Positions 56,485-64,000 of a stretch of DNA of 64,000 nt are shown piece by piece. The DNA is from Acinetobacter sp. ANC 3781 (lineage in GTDB: Bacteria > Pseudomonadota > Gammaproteobacteria > Pseudomonadales > Moraxellaceae). The notes under the pieces are model-generated. The model was not told the DNA's origin and made no database searches. It saw only the letters and a list, made by a program, of their open reading frames with translations. The stretch lies in assembly GCF_004331285.1 (NCBI RefSeq), contig NZ_SJOH01000006.1, positions 111,156 through 175,155 on the forward strand, read 5' to 3'. How positions within the stretch are numbered: position 1 is the stretch's first letter; each line of letters opens with the position of its first letter. The translations under genes and the position numbers were made by a program.

Positions 56485-58494
56485 CTATAAGCCCGTAGTT
56501 TTAAACTTAAGATGCTGAATCAGAACACCATCTATTACAGCCGAACCTAAATTAACAGCTGAACCTGATGGACTTTTAAATACGATGCCTGTCGCGTCCG
56601 CCCCTCTATTCGCTTTTAGAAGATTGGTGGATACATCTCGGGTCACACTACCAATTGCAATACTACTGTGCGTCGCATTTGTCCCCTGATATCTAACAGT
56701 ATTGGTTCCCGTGGTAATGTCTGAGAAATTTGAACCGCAGTAGCTTACATTGCAGGTCGAACCTTTAAACGACGCTGTAGTTAACCCTGTACCTGCTTGA
56801 AATTGAGGATTTGGATCGGTATCTGCATATAAGGTATAAATTTGTGAATATATGGCAGGTATTTTAGGAATGCGTGTTACTTCCAGAATAATATTATTGC
56901 CTTCCGATGCCAGAATAAAAGGTTGATACATATTCCCTAACACAAGGTTTATATTTGCACTATATAGATAAAGACCGTCTTTATCGTTGAACAGTGGAGC
57001 CAAAGACCCATCCATTGCTGGCGTTACTGCTGTACCATCATCTGCATCAGTTTTAGCAGCAGTACTTATACGAATTCCTTTTTCATTCAGGTTGGTATCA
57101 GTAAATTTCAATGTGGACGGATTATCATTAGTATTTATCCGTAATAGTGCAGCTATCCCTAATGTTTCATCATAGAGTTTATTGACATCATCATTTTGAG
57201 TTTGGAAGAGCCTTATCTGTGAACCATTAATACTCAGGCCATTGGCCACAAATTGTGATCTTAAGCGATAGTCTTTATCTAAACCACTCTCTGGTGCTCC
57301 TGTAATAGCATTAATTGTCCGCATTGAATCAAGAGACCGAGAGAAAATATCAGTCCAAAATCCCAATTTGATTCGGTCACTTGTGGCGTCAATCCCATCT
57401 TTAGCTAGAGGTGCTTCTAAAGCCAGATAACCAATATCACTCTTGTTCGCACCTGAAAACTGTTGAATATCTTTTGCTGTACCTGCACGGAATAACCAAG
57501 GATTAGCAGCACTTCCCCAATTTAAACCTACATTGCTATAACGCTCAGTTAAGTTGCCATTACTTTTAGATAAAGCCAAACCATAAATAAAAACATCAGC
57601 TTTAGTACGGGCATTGGTTATAGCACCTGTCGCTGTTGTATTTGCCACATTTGCTGCATTGGTTTTTGCATAATTGTCGACAGTGGTATTTGCAGCAGAG
57701 GTTGCTTGCTGGGCAGCAGTACTGTTTGCTGATGCTCTAATCTGAGCAAGGGTGGTTTCTTTTAAATGATTATTAACTGCGGTCGTAATAGTGGAGCCAT
57801 ATGCAGCTTCAATCTTTTCAATGGTATTTAACCGAGCATTTTCTGCTGCCTTCTCTTCATTTAACCAGGCACCGCCATATTTAGTTGTGCCATCATCAGG
57901 AACTAATGCCGGAGCGTTCCAATAATATTGGTCGTAACGTTTATTATAATAATCTGTATAAGTTTTTTGTTTTAAATAAGGTGAAATTTCCTGATTACGA
58001 TACGTGGTTTCATTTTTTGTTTTTACCTGACTATAAGTCGTTGTATAGGTTGTTGTTGTGGTACTGCCATTTTGATAAATTCCATTATAAACAGTATCAT
58101 AGATCGAATTATAACTACCTTGATATAAGTTGGCTTTTGCATACGCATAATTTGAATTGTAATTCTGTTTATAAATTTTATCGTATGCACGTTGATACAG
58201 TAATTCGTAATTTTCACCTGTTGGAATAATACGAATAAAACCAGTATCGTATTTAGGTTTATCGGCCGCAGAAATAGTGGCATTGTTATAACTTGAAGCA
58301 GTAGAAATATCATTCGGTCCCTGAAAAACCATCTTAAAATTTTCAGGCAATAATGCGACCCCCTCACCGGTAGTTTCAGAAAGGTTATTATCTGACAAAG
58401 GTTCAAGCGCATAAACTGACGGACTAAGTAAAACTGCGATTACACCCGCCAAACAAGACTTTTTAAATCTTGCATTATTCCAACTCTGAGTCAT
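56485..58494 (-). CDS. Exported FilA-like protein A with Tyr-rich repeat region (669 aa)
   Basis: First gene of the operon. I take the ATG at 58494 (AAGGAAGG five bases upstream); a GTG one codon earlier is also possible. A signal peptide (~1-29) precedes LEPLSDNNLSETTGEGVALL. Residues ~75-200 are remarkably Tyr/Asn/Lys-rich (YNSNYAYAKANLYQGSY, YNSIYDTVYNGIYQNG), then an Ala/Thr/Asn-rich stretch (~240-295) that looks helical or extended. The C-terminal half is beta-rich with C-x4-C near 600. Such a mix suggests a fibrous or aggregation-prone surface protein. No enzyme motif is seen. Confidence 0.72.
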   Translation of the reverse strand: MTQSWNNARFKKSCLAGVIAVLLSPSVYALEPLSDNNLSETTGEGVALLPENFKMVFQGPNDISTASSYNNATISAADKPKYDTGFIRIIPTGENYELLYQRAYDKIYKQNYNSNYAYAKANLYQGSYNSIYDTVYNGIYQNGSTTTTTYTTTYSQVKTKNETTYRNQEISPYLKQKTYTDYYNKRYDQYYWNAPALVPDDGTTKYGGAWLNEEKAAENARLNTIEKIEAAYGSTITTAVNNHLKETTLAQIRASANSTAAQQATSAANTTVDNYAKTNAANVANTTATGAITNARTKADVFIYGLALSKSNGNLTERYSNVGLNWGSAANPWLFRAGTAKDIQQFSGANKSDIGYLALEAPLAKDGIDATSDRIKLGFWTDIFSRSLDSMRTINAITGAPESGLDKDYRLRSQFVANGLSINGSQIRLFQTQNDDVNKLYDETLGIAALLRINTNDNPSTLKFTDTNLNEKGIRISTAAKTDADDGTAVTPAMDGSLAPLFNDKDGLYLYSANINLVLGNMYQPFILASEGNNIILEVTRIPKIPAIYSQIYTLYADTDPNPQFQAGTGLTTASFKGSTCNVSYCGSNFSDITTGTNTVRYQGTNATHSSIAIGSVTRDVSTNLLKANRGADATGIVFKSPSGSAVNLGSAVIDGVLIQHLKFKTTGL

Positions 58495-58647
58495 CACGAC
58501 CTTCCTTTTTATCAGATGCTCCGCATCATTATTTTTTAATTCATCCTAAGCTTGGTATATCTCTTTTATTTATTTGTCATTACAACAATGTTCTTACCAA
58601 GTTTGTATAACTTTTTATTATGCTGAATATTTACTCAATTGCAAAAA

Positions 58648-58671
58648 AAACTGGGTGAATGAACCCAGTTT
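58648..58671 (-). terminator. Second terminator downstream of dcd
   Basis: AAACTGGGT pairs with ACCCAGTTT around six bases. In the leftward direction it is followed by a run of eight T. It insulates the exported-protein operon from dcd. Confidence 0.85.
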
Positions 58672-58693
58672 CCGATGAATGAATTTTATAAAA

Positions 58694-58722
58694 AATAAGC
58701 GGATCAAAATGATCCGCTTATT
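58694..58722 (-). terminator. First terminator downstream of dcd
   Basis: A perfect 13-base stem (AATAAGCGGATCA / TGATCCGCTTATT) with loop AAA and T-rich sequence to the left. It begins 8 bases after the dcd stop. Confidence 0.88.
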
Positions 58723-58729
58723 CAGTTAT

Positions 58730-59299
58730 TTATGCTTTTGGCAAAGTGACACCAGTCTGACCTTGGTATTTACCACCACGGTCTTTATATGATATTTCAC
58801 ATACTTCATCTGATTCAAAGAACAACATTTGGGCCACACCTTCACCTGCATAAATACGGGCAGGCAAGTTTGTCGTATTTGAAAATTCCAAGGTAACGTG
58901 CCCTTCCCACTCAGGTTCAAGCGGAGTCACGTTTACAATAATACCGCAACGTGCATAAGTCGATTTACCTAAACAGATCGTCAAAACATTACGTGGAATA
59001 CGGAAGTATTCTATTGTACGGGCCAAGGCAAATGAGTTTGGCGGTATAATGCATACATCCGATTCAATATCGATAAAGCTTTTATCATCAAAGTTTTTTG
59101 GATCGACAATTGCTGAATGGACATTAGTAAATACTTTAAATTCACGCGCGCAACGAACATCATAACCATAGCTTGAAACGCCATAAGAAATGAGTTTTTC
59201 ACCTTTTTCATCATAACGTACTTGATTTTCTGCATACGGTTCAATCATGCCGTGATTTTCGCTCATTTCACGAATCCAACGATCAGACTTAATTGCCAT
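58730..59299 (-). CDS. dcd: dCTP deaminase
   Basis: Converts dCTP to dUTP for thymidylate synthesis. 189 residues from [20 protein letters not shown]; the five-codon longer frame is non-conserved. Motifs: [12 protein letters not shown], the substrate loop [20 protein letters not shown] with the catalytic Glu in [11 protein letters not shown], and [14 protein letters not shown] at the C-terminus. Length and motifs agree with the trimeric bacterial enzyme (193 in E. coli). It is a single gene with tandem terminators. Confidence 0.96.
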   Translation of the reverse strand: MAIKSDRWIREMSENHGMIEPYAENQVRYDEKGEKLISYGVSSYGYDVRCAREFKVFTNVHSAIVDPKNFDDKSFIDIESDVCIIPPNSFALARTIEYFRIPRNVLTICLGKSTYARCGIIVNVTPLEPEWEGHVTLEFSNTTNLPARIYAGEGVAQMLFFESDEVCEISYKDRGGKYQGQTGVTLPKA

Positions 59300-59425
59300 T
59301 ATTTCTATATCCAAAAATAGTTAAATCAATTATTGCGCTGTACTTTAACTGAAATTGGCTGCAATGGAAATAATGATCAGGCGATGACATCATTTTTTAC
59401 CAAATGCATATTTCATCTTCTTAAC

Positions 59426-60019
59426 TTAAAGACTTAAAAGAGCAGAATAACCCAGTGGAATAGAGAAACTGACTAAAACCAAAGAAGCTGTTTTTTGTAA
59501 GTTAGATTGATTTAGCCAACGTACTTTATTCGAGGCTAGAATAGAACCGATAAAAGTCCAAAACAAAGCAATTGGCACAATTAAAATGAGAAACATGCCA
59601 AGATGAACTAAGTAATTATGCACTGTTAACCATGCTGAACTTGGAAAAACAGCAGAAGCAAAGAGTAATGCCTTAGGGTTCAATAAGGTTGCACAAAACA
59701 GTTCACGTGCACGAATGGTCGGCAGATTATAACTGGCTTGAATATCTGCGGTTTTCCAAAGTTTAATAGCCAGAAAAATAATATACAGCGCACTTAATAA
59801 TTTCAGAAATATGGGCAGAATAGGGAATTGACTTGAAACTGTACCAATAATGACTCCCCAAACAGTAATTGAAATTAAATAACCGATTGATTCTGCCGGG
59901 ATAAGTCGTAATGATTGGCGTACACCTACCTGTATACCAGAAGATGCAAGCAATGTATTTGTTGGGCCTGGTGTCAATAAGATAGTGACAACTAAACCGA
60001 TGAACAGCCATGAAATCAT
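59426..60019 (-). CDS. LysE/RhtB family exporter
   Basis: 197-residue inner-membrane amino-acid exporter of the LysE superfamily with about six helices. The family's early motif appears as TILLTPGPTNTLLASSGIQV, followed by the conserved region around IRARELFCATLLNPKALLFA (L-N-P-K). Members export lysine, threonine or homoserine; the substrate is not fixed by sequence. No LysG-like regulator is adjacent. About 280 bases of AT-rich DNA separate it from the next gene. Confidence 0.88.
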   Translation of the reverse strand: MISWLFIGLVVTILLTPGPTNTLLASSGIQVGVRQSLRLIPAESIGYLISITVWGVIIGTVSSQFPILPIFLKLLSALYIIFLAIKLWKTADIQASYNLPTIRARELFCATLLNPKALLFASAVFPSSAWLTVHNYLVHLGMFLILIVPIALFWTFIGSILASNKVRWLNQSNLQKTASLVLVSFSIPLGYSALLSL

Positions 60020-60299
60020 ATGCGACCTCTCTTTAGAGAGCGCGAAGAGTAAATTAGTTTATTGTACTTAGCAAATACGTTTTTTTATATATTTATAAAA
60101 ATTCCAATTTTAACTCAAAAAAAACATATAAATCATGAATTTATATGTAAAATTCCTCAAAACAACTAGACAGTCATTTGTTATAAAAAGTTTCAAGGAA
60201 CACTTTTTTAAGCATTAATATCTACATTCAGTCATACTTGCACTGCTTCGAGGTAACTGACTCAAGCAAAATACATTATTATTTTAGTATCATATATTT

Positions 60300-60842
60300 A
60301 TGGCAAAACAATTTTTTCAATCCTGGCTTCCCTCTCCTCATAAAGTCGCAGAGATGAAACTGTTGAAGATTTTTGGTAAACGCACCTTAAATCCTTTGCT
60401 TTGGTATGTGAACAGAAAGTCTATTTCAAAAGCCATTTTTATTGGCACGTTTTGGGGCATGTTGCCTTTACCTTTTCACAGTATTTTGATTGTTTTGACA
60501 GTATTACTTTTTGAGGTGAATTTACCGGTAAGCTTATGTCTCGCTTGGTTGACGAATCCCTTCACACTTGTCCCCATTTTATATATTGGTTTCTGGTTGG
60601 GTGCAAAGGTGTTTCAAGTAAATATGATTGATCAGGATATGATACTCGGTGTTCTGCATCAGATCAGTCACTGGATTACCCACTTTGGAAAGGGACATGT
60701 CGATTTGAGTTTAGCGAAAATTCTATTATCTGGTTTATTATTGGAAGCTCTAATTTTTGCCGTAATATTATTTATGATTACGCGGCTGTTTTGGCGCTGG
60801 AATATTATTCAACATTATAAGCGTCGTCAATCTACCCCCTAG
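60300..60842 (+). CDS. DUF2062 membrane protein
   Basis: 180 residues, with a basic N-terminus and four helices. The DUF2062 core is seen in SISKAIFIGTFWGMLPLPFH, VNLPVSLCLAWLTNPFT (L-T-N-P) and YIGFWLGAKVF. Function unknown; members are sometimes beside glycosyltransferases, which is not the case here. Confidence 0.85.
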   Translation: MAKQFFQSWLPSPHKVAEMKLLKIFGKRTLNPLLWYVNRKSISKAIFIGTFWGMLPLPFHSILIVLTVLLFEVNLPVSLCLAWLTNPFTLVPILYIGFWLGAKVFQVNMIDQDMILGVLHQISHWITHFGKGHVDLSLAKILLSGLLLEALIFAVILFMITRLFWRWNIIQHYKRRQSTP

Positions 60843-60978
60843 AGATGAATAACTGATTAAAATCTTCTGCACATATTTTAAAATTAGATAATTATAAAAT
60901 AGTTTTATTTTAATCTATTTTAAGTTGAGCTTCTTAGTTCAAGCAAAATTGAATATAACCAAAATAATCTAGCATAAA

Positions 60979-61002
60979 AAAGCCCAACGTACGTTGGGCT
61001 TT
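60979..61002. terminator. Terminator between DUF2062 and mrp genes
   Basis: Perfect inverted repeat AAAGCCCAAC..GTTGGGCTTT centred on GTAC. A run of T lies to the left, so it ends the mrp transcript; it may also act in the other direction. Confidence 0.87.
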
Positions 61003-61029
61003 ACATGAATACTTAAATGTATTTAGTAT

Positions 61030-62310
61030 TTAGAAAATTCTATTTTGCTGCTTTTCTACTTTTGGCAATTGATCTGCAATTTTTTGAGCAATAACCATAT
61101 AACTTTCAGCAGAATCATCACCTGCAATTACCGAAGGTTTACCTGCATCTGCATTTTCGCGAATTTGAACATTTAAAGGCAAACGACCCAGTAAAGGAAT
61201 ATTGTATTGTTCAGATAATTTATCACCCCCACCGGTACCGAAAATTTGCTCTTCATAACCACAGTTCGTACAAATATGGGTCGACATATTTTCTATTACC
61301 CCCATAACCGGAATCTGAACTTTATTAAACAGCTCAATCCCTTTGGTCGCATCCATTAATGCGACATTTTGTGGAGTAGTGACAATGACAGCACCTGTCA
61401 CAGGAATACGCTGTGCGAGTGTCAACTGAATATCACCTGTGCCGGGGGGCATATCAATCATTAAAACATCCAAATCAGGCCATAAAGTCTGGTTAAACAA
61501 CTGCATCAATGCACCCGTTGCTTTCGGCCCCCTCCAAGCCACAGGCGTATTGTTATCTCCCGTTAAATGTCCAATCGATAGCACCGGCATACCATAAGCA
61601 TCAATTGGAACGAAATTTTCAGCTTCAATCATCGGAGTCCGCCCTGTATTACCCAACATAGTCGGAATACTTGGACCATAGATGTCAGCATCTAAGACAC
61701 CCACTTTTAGACCTAGTTTTTGCAATGCCAAGGCAAGATTTACAGTAGTAGTCGATTTACCCACACCACCTTTACCTGAGGAAACCAAGATGACATTTTG
61801 AATACGGGGATGCTTAGGTACATCTCTTTGTTGGGGCGCTGGTTTTTGAATCGGTGGATTATTTGGATCTTGCTCATTTTTTATTTCAGCTGGAGCTGTT
61901 TTGCCTGAAGCATCCACTACAGGTGGAAGTTTCTGAGCTTGAGGAGTTTCATTTTTATCCTGTGGTCGGCTAGAACAACTATGACCTTCTTTTCCATGAT
62001 CATGATTGGAACAACTTTCACCTCGTGCATGTTTTTGCTGGATCACATGCATATTAAGTTCTTGGATACCGCATTTTTCTAAGGCATCCGCCAAATCATC
62101 ATGGATTTTTTGTAAATGATCTGCTTCTTCAGGATAAGTATTAATCGTTATTTGTAATACTCGCCCTTCAACATTCACTTGGGTAATTCGGTCTTTTAAT
62201 ATATTGCTTGAATTTGGCAATATATAGCCTTGTAGCACATTCTGAATGTCTTCCTCCTTCACCTCCTGCGAGGGTGAAAAAACAGATTTAAGCGAAGAAA
62301 GCCATGACAT
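61030..62310 (-). CDS. mrp: Mrp/ApbC Fe-S cluster carrier ATPase
   Basis: P-loop ATPase that carries Fe-S clusters. 426 residues from MSWLSSLKSV, which has GGAG seven bases upstream; a nine-codon longer frame is less likely. An N-terminal MIP18/DUF59-like domain (~15-105) precedes a linker; the deviant Walker A SSGKGGVGKSTTTVNLA is near 180-197. Further motifs: DADIYGPSIPTMLG, MPPGTGD and the cluster-ligand ICTNC (C-x2-C). The linker (~103-170) is long and contains a His/Cys-rich stretch CSNHDHGKEGHSC, not usual for the family. It is a single gene. Confidence 0.93.
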   Translation of the reverse strand: MSWLSSLKSVFSPSQEVKEEDIQNVLQGYILPNSSNILKDRITQVNVEGRVLQITINTYPEEADHLQKIHDDLADALEKCGIQELNMHVIQQKHARGESCSNHDHGKEGHSCSSRPQDKNETPQAQKLPPVVDASGKTAPAEIKNEQDPNNPPIQKPAPQQRDVPKHPRIQNVILVSSGKGGVGKSTTTVNLALALQKLGLKVGVLDADIYGPSIPTMLGNTGRTPMIEAENFVPIDAYGMPVLSIGHLTGDNNTPVAWRGPKATGALMQLFNQTLWPDLDVLMIDMPPGTGDIQLTLAQRIPVTGAVIVTTPQNVALMDATKGIELFNKVQIPVMGVIENMSTHICTNCGYEEQIFGTGGGDKLSEQYNIPLLGRLPLNVQIRENADAGKPSVIAGDDSAESYMVIAQKIADQLPKVEKQQNRIF

Positions 62311-62695
62311 AAGTTTACTCCAAGTACGGACATACAACTGAATATCATAGTTTAGCTTTAAATGAAGTGAAGGTTAAGCAAAGTTCGAGATTGCTTTATG
62401 AATGTTGCTAAAAATCCGATCTAATCAGTAGGTTTTAGTGCTTAACTCTTTATTTTGATAAACAGCTTAAGTGCTTTTATGGATTCATATATAAATATAT
62501 TTTTATTAAATCATCGACTAGCACAAGCTAAATCAGATAGATTCGAAACAGTTTAATAAATTTAATTTTTTGGTTTATCTACATATATAACGATTATTTC
62601 TTAACAATTATTCTGCAGACATGCCTATATTTTGTTCTTTATATTATCTACACATTATTATCATAATAATTTTTTATCTGGGATAATATATTTAT

Positions 62696-62866
62696 ATAAA
62701 ACAATTATTTAAATTTATTGTATTGACTGCTATAGCCTTTACCGATGCAGCAAATGAAACTTCTTCTATATATACGTCCAAAGGACAATTAATCAGTTTA
62801 GGCGATAATTTTAACGATATATATAATCGTTTTAAGTTATCTCCAAACTCAATAATTACACCTTAA
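62696..62866 (+). pseudogene. Decayed small exported protein gene
   Basis: A protein-like frame starts at an ATA (62696) where ATG would be expected. It reads a signal-like KQLFKFIVLTAIAFTDA then ANETSSIYTSKGQLISLGDN and FNDIYNRFKLSPNSIITP before a stop; the same frame continues past the stop with LKKGENRYLSADHSS. The GQLISLGDxFxDxYxRxxxSP pattern is that of small periplasmic/lipoprotein families in Acinetobacter (DUF2845/SmpA-like). Start loss plus premature stop indicate decay. The remaining bases 62311-62695 are AT-rich with no supported gene. Confidence 0.45.
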
Positions 62867-62959
62867 CTCAAAAAAGGTGAAAATCGTTATTTATCTGCTG
62901 ATCATTCCAGCTAAATTAAAGATCATTTAACTGGAATATTTGATTAAAACTCAACTGAA

Positions 62960-63424
62960 TCAGCCTTGGTCATCTTTTTTAAATTTGTTGAGAGTGTCTG
63001 TTGCTGTTTTCTTTAACTCATCAAATTTAGTACCTGCCTGCGCTTTCAGTTCATCAAACTTAACTGAGGCTTCTTGCTTAAATTCAGTCGCTTTTAATTT
63101 GGCTTCTTCAAGTTTATGGCTAGCTTCCTCTTTTAAATGGTCTAATTTATCCTGCACATTATTTCCTGTCACTGGTGTTTCAGCTTTTGCATGATTTACT
63201 TTTTCATCAAATGAAACTTTACCTTCCGTATATTTAGCATCAGCCTCCTTGTTTAAATTATGAAGCGCCTTTTCACTTTCAAGCTTAATTTCAGCAACTT
63301 TATGTTTTAGATCATCAACTGTTTTGTCGCCCTGCAATTGCGCTTCGTTCACCTTATATTTTAGATCTTCACCTAAATTAGTTATTTTATTCTTTAACTC
63401 ATCTAATTTATTTTCATTTGTCAT
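62960..63424 (-). CDS. LEA/apolipoprotein-like amphipathic-repeat protein
   Basis: 154 residues, highly charged and almost wholly helical in appearance, with no signal peptide. The ATG is preceded by GAGG eight bases upstream. The sequence is built of 11-residue-like units, such as ASHKLEEAKLKATEF and ASVKFDELKAQAGTKFDELK, rich in Lys, Glu, Ala and Asp with Phe/Leu on one face. That composition is found in LEA-like stress proteins and in small helical membrane-stabilising proteins. Repeats drift rather than being exact. It is likely a desiccation or stress protein, but this is inference. Confidence 0.78.
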   Translation of the reverse strand: MTNENKLDELKNKITNLGEDLKYKVNEAQLQGDKTVDDLKHKVAEIKLESEKALHNLNKEADAKYTEGKVSFDEKVNHAKAETPVTGNNVQDKLDHLKEEASHKLEEAKLKATEFKQEASVKFDELKAQAGTKFDELKKTATDTLNKFKKDDQG

Positions 63425-63743
63425 AATTTTTCCTCTATGTTATTCAATATTTAGCTTAGTTATTAGTTATACAAGGACATTTTTATGAATAAAATCAAAA
63501 ACTGCATTTTGAAACAAAGCATATACAGGATGTAGCAAGGGGCTATAACACCTTAAATTAAAACTATCTAAAAGTTCTAAAAATAATTTAATAACCAAGA
63601 TTAATAATTCACTCTATATTTGGATAGCGATAACCCTTTAAGTAATTGGCATACATTTAACAGTATATTATTTGATTTACGCAGTCCTCTTAAATTAAAG
63701 AAACTTGTGTTTCCTATATAATTATTCAACAGGAGGGTAAAGT
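63425..63743. other. AT-rich intergenic region
   Basis: About 319 bases upstream of both the amphipathic-repeat gene (leftward) and the possible 44-residue gene (rightward). A tiny 16-codon frame at 63488-63538 has no ribosome site. Nothing else is supported. Confidence 0.4.
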
Positions 63744-63878
63744 ATGAATGTGGAAATGAAGATCAGCTGGAATAAAACAGGCGTCAAAGCTTTTCCCTTG
63801 CTGGATTTTTTCCAGCCTAACTATTTGCGACAGCGGTTTTCTTTTCTGGCTCTTTCAGTGATTATTTTTGAGGCATAA
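63744..63878 (+). CDS. Possible 44-residue peptide with strong ribosome site
   Basis: Frame starting MNVEMKISWNKTGVKAF and ending FSFLALSVIIFEA. The AGGAGG at 63731-63736 is seven bases before the ATG, better than most annotated starts in this window. The N-terminus is mildly basic; the last ~12 residues are hydrophobic, so a membrane association is possible. Its stop lies at the foot of the rRNA terminator, so it converges with the 5S gene. No family recognised; it may be a short regulatory peptide or a spurious frame. Confidence 0.4.
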   Translation: MNVEMKISWNKTGVKAFPLLDFFQPNYLRQRFSFLALSVIIFEA

Positions 63879-63879
63879 A

Positions 63880-63908
63880 AAAAGCCCCGCTATTTAAGCG
63901 GGGCTTTT
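63880..63908. terminator. rRNA operon terminator
   Basis: AAAAGCCCCGC pairs with GCGGGGCTTTT around TATTTAA. On the minus strand the T-run (63877-63884 complement) follows the hairpin, so it terminates the leftward rRNA transcript just past 5S; it can also stop the rightward frame. Confidence 0.92.
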
Positions 63909-63918
63909 GGAATAATGA

Positions 63919-64000
63919 GCTGGCGATGACTTACTCTCACATGGGTAACCCCACACTACCATCAGCGCAAAGAGGTTTCACTTCTGAGTTCGGGAAGGGA
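63919..64000 (-). rRNA. rrf: 5S rRNA (3' part; continues beyond window)
   Basis: On the minus strand the last 82 bases of a 5S rRNA: the text ends with the conserved CGAACTCAGAAGTGAAAC, then CCATGTGAGAGTAAGTCATC and the 3' CGCCAGC. Full length is about 115, so the 5' part lies off the right edge. The rest of an rRNA operon is expected further right. It is followed by a strong terminator. Confidence 0.95.

Noticed and set aside
57885..58412. Long antisense frames opposite and in other frames of the Tyr-rich gene
   Set aside because: The Tyr/Asn-rich coding DNA is poor in stop codons on the other frames. The products are His/Tyr/Phe/Ile-rich without motifs or ribosome sites.
63488..63538. Sixteen-codon frame upstream of the 44-residue peptide
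   Set aside because: No ribosome site, very short, and no features.

Overview
The window looks like a stretch of an Acinetobacter chromosome (Gammaproteobacteria, Moraxellaceae). The DNA is AT-rich with few insertions. It carries a complete PilG-PilH-PilI-PilJ-ChpA chemosensory cluster, a DcaP-type porin with an N-terminal coiled coil, a Val/Asp tRNA array, and a 5S rRNA end of the Acinetobacter type. The genus is inferred from remembered family features, not from a search. I see no insertion sequence, prophage, CRISPR array or replication origin.

Layout. 1-8150 (mostly minus): the end of a poly-N-acetylglucosamine locus (pgaB-pgaC, without pgaA upstream), a membrane diguanylate cyclase, an FKBP prolyl isomerase, and a GTPase/YaeQ/MgtC group. 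8150-11600: a small secreted Ala/Pro/Glu-rich protein, an MhpA-like flavin hydroxylase, and a degraded patch that keeps an immunity-like gene beside the last ~40 codons of what looks like a polymorphic toxin. 11600-24600: GST, a TetR-MFS-LysR operon with a clear TetR palindrome, a thioesterase, a patatin-like lipoprotein, chromate transporter, GltS, a DcaP-like porin, nitroreductase and a Bcr/CflA transporter. 24688-31220 (plus): a YccS-type FUSC protein, a YcxB-like protein, a Fur-box-preceded PepSY/flavodoxin/reductase fusion and a YdcF protein. 31257-36400: a DUF2750 gene, eight tRNAs (4 Val, 4 Asp) behind a near-consensus sigma-70 promoter, YkuD, YbaN, DUF1853, an entericidin-like lipoprotein and dapE. 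36465-44959 (minus): the twitching-motility chemosensory operon. 45240-52002 (plus): a coiled-coil secreted protein, a two-gene RND efflux system and proS. 52056-58494 (minus): four tandem genes for exported proteins sharing an N-terminal leader-like motif. 58730-64000: dcd, a LysE exporter, DUF2062, mrp, a decayed gene, an amphipathic-repeat protein, a possible 44-residue peptide and the 3' end of a 5S rRNA.

How the parts fit. Several systems concern the cell surface: PNAG export with an adjacent c-di-GMP enzyme, type IV pilus signalling, a porin, small lipoproteins and the four-protein exported cluster. That cluster (52056-58494) is the best candidate for a poorly described system. All four products have a signal peptide, then a short segment of the form L-x-D-x-x-L-x-x-x-[TD]-G-[QE], then a long strand-rich body with closely spaced cysteine pairs. 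It resembles the Acinetobacter proteins annotated as FilA/DUF6160, whose locus, as I recall it, includes a C39-type peptidase.
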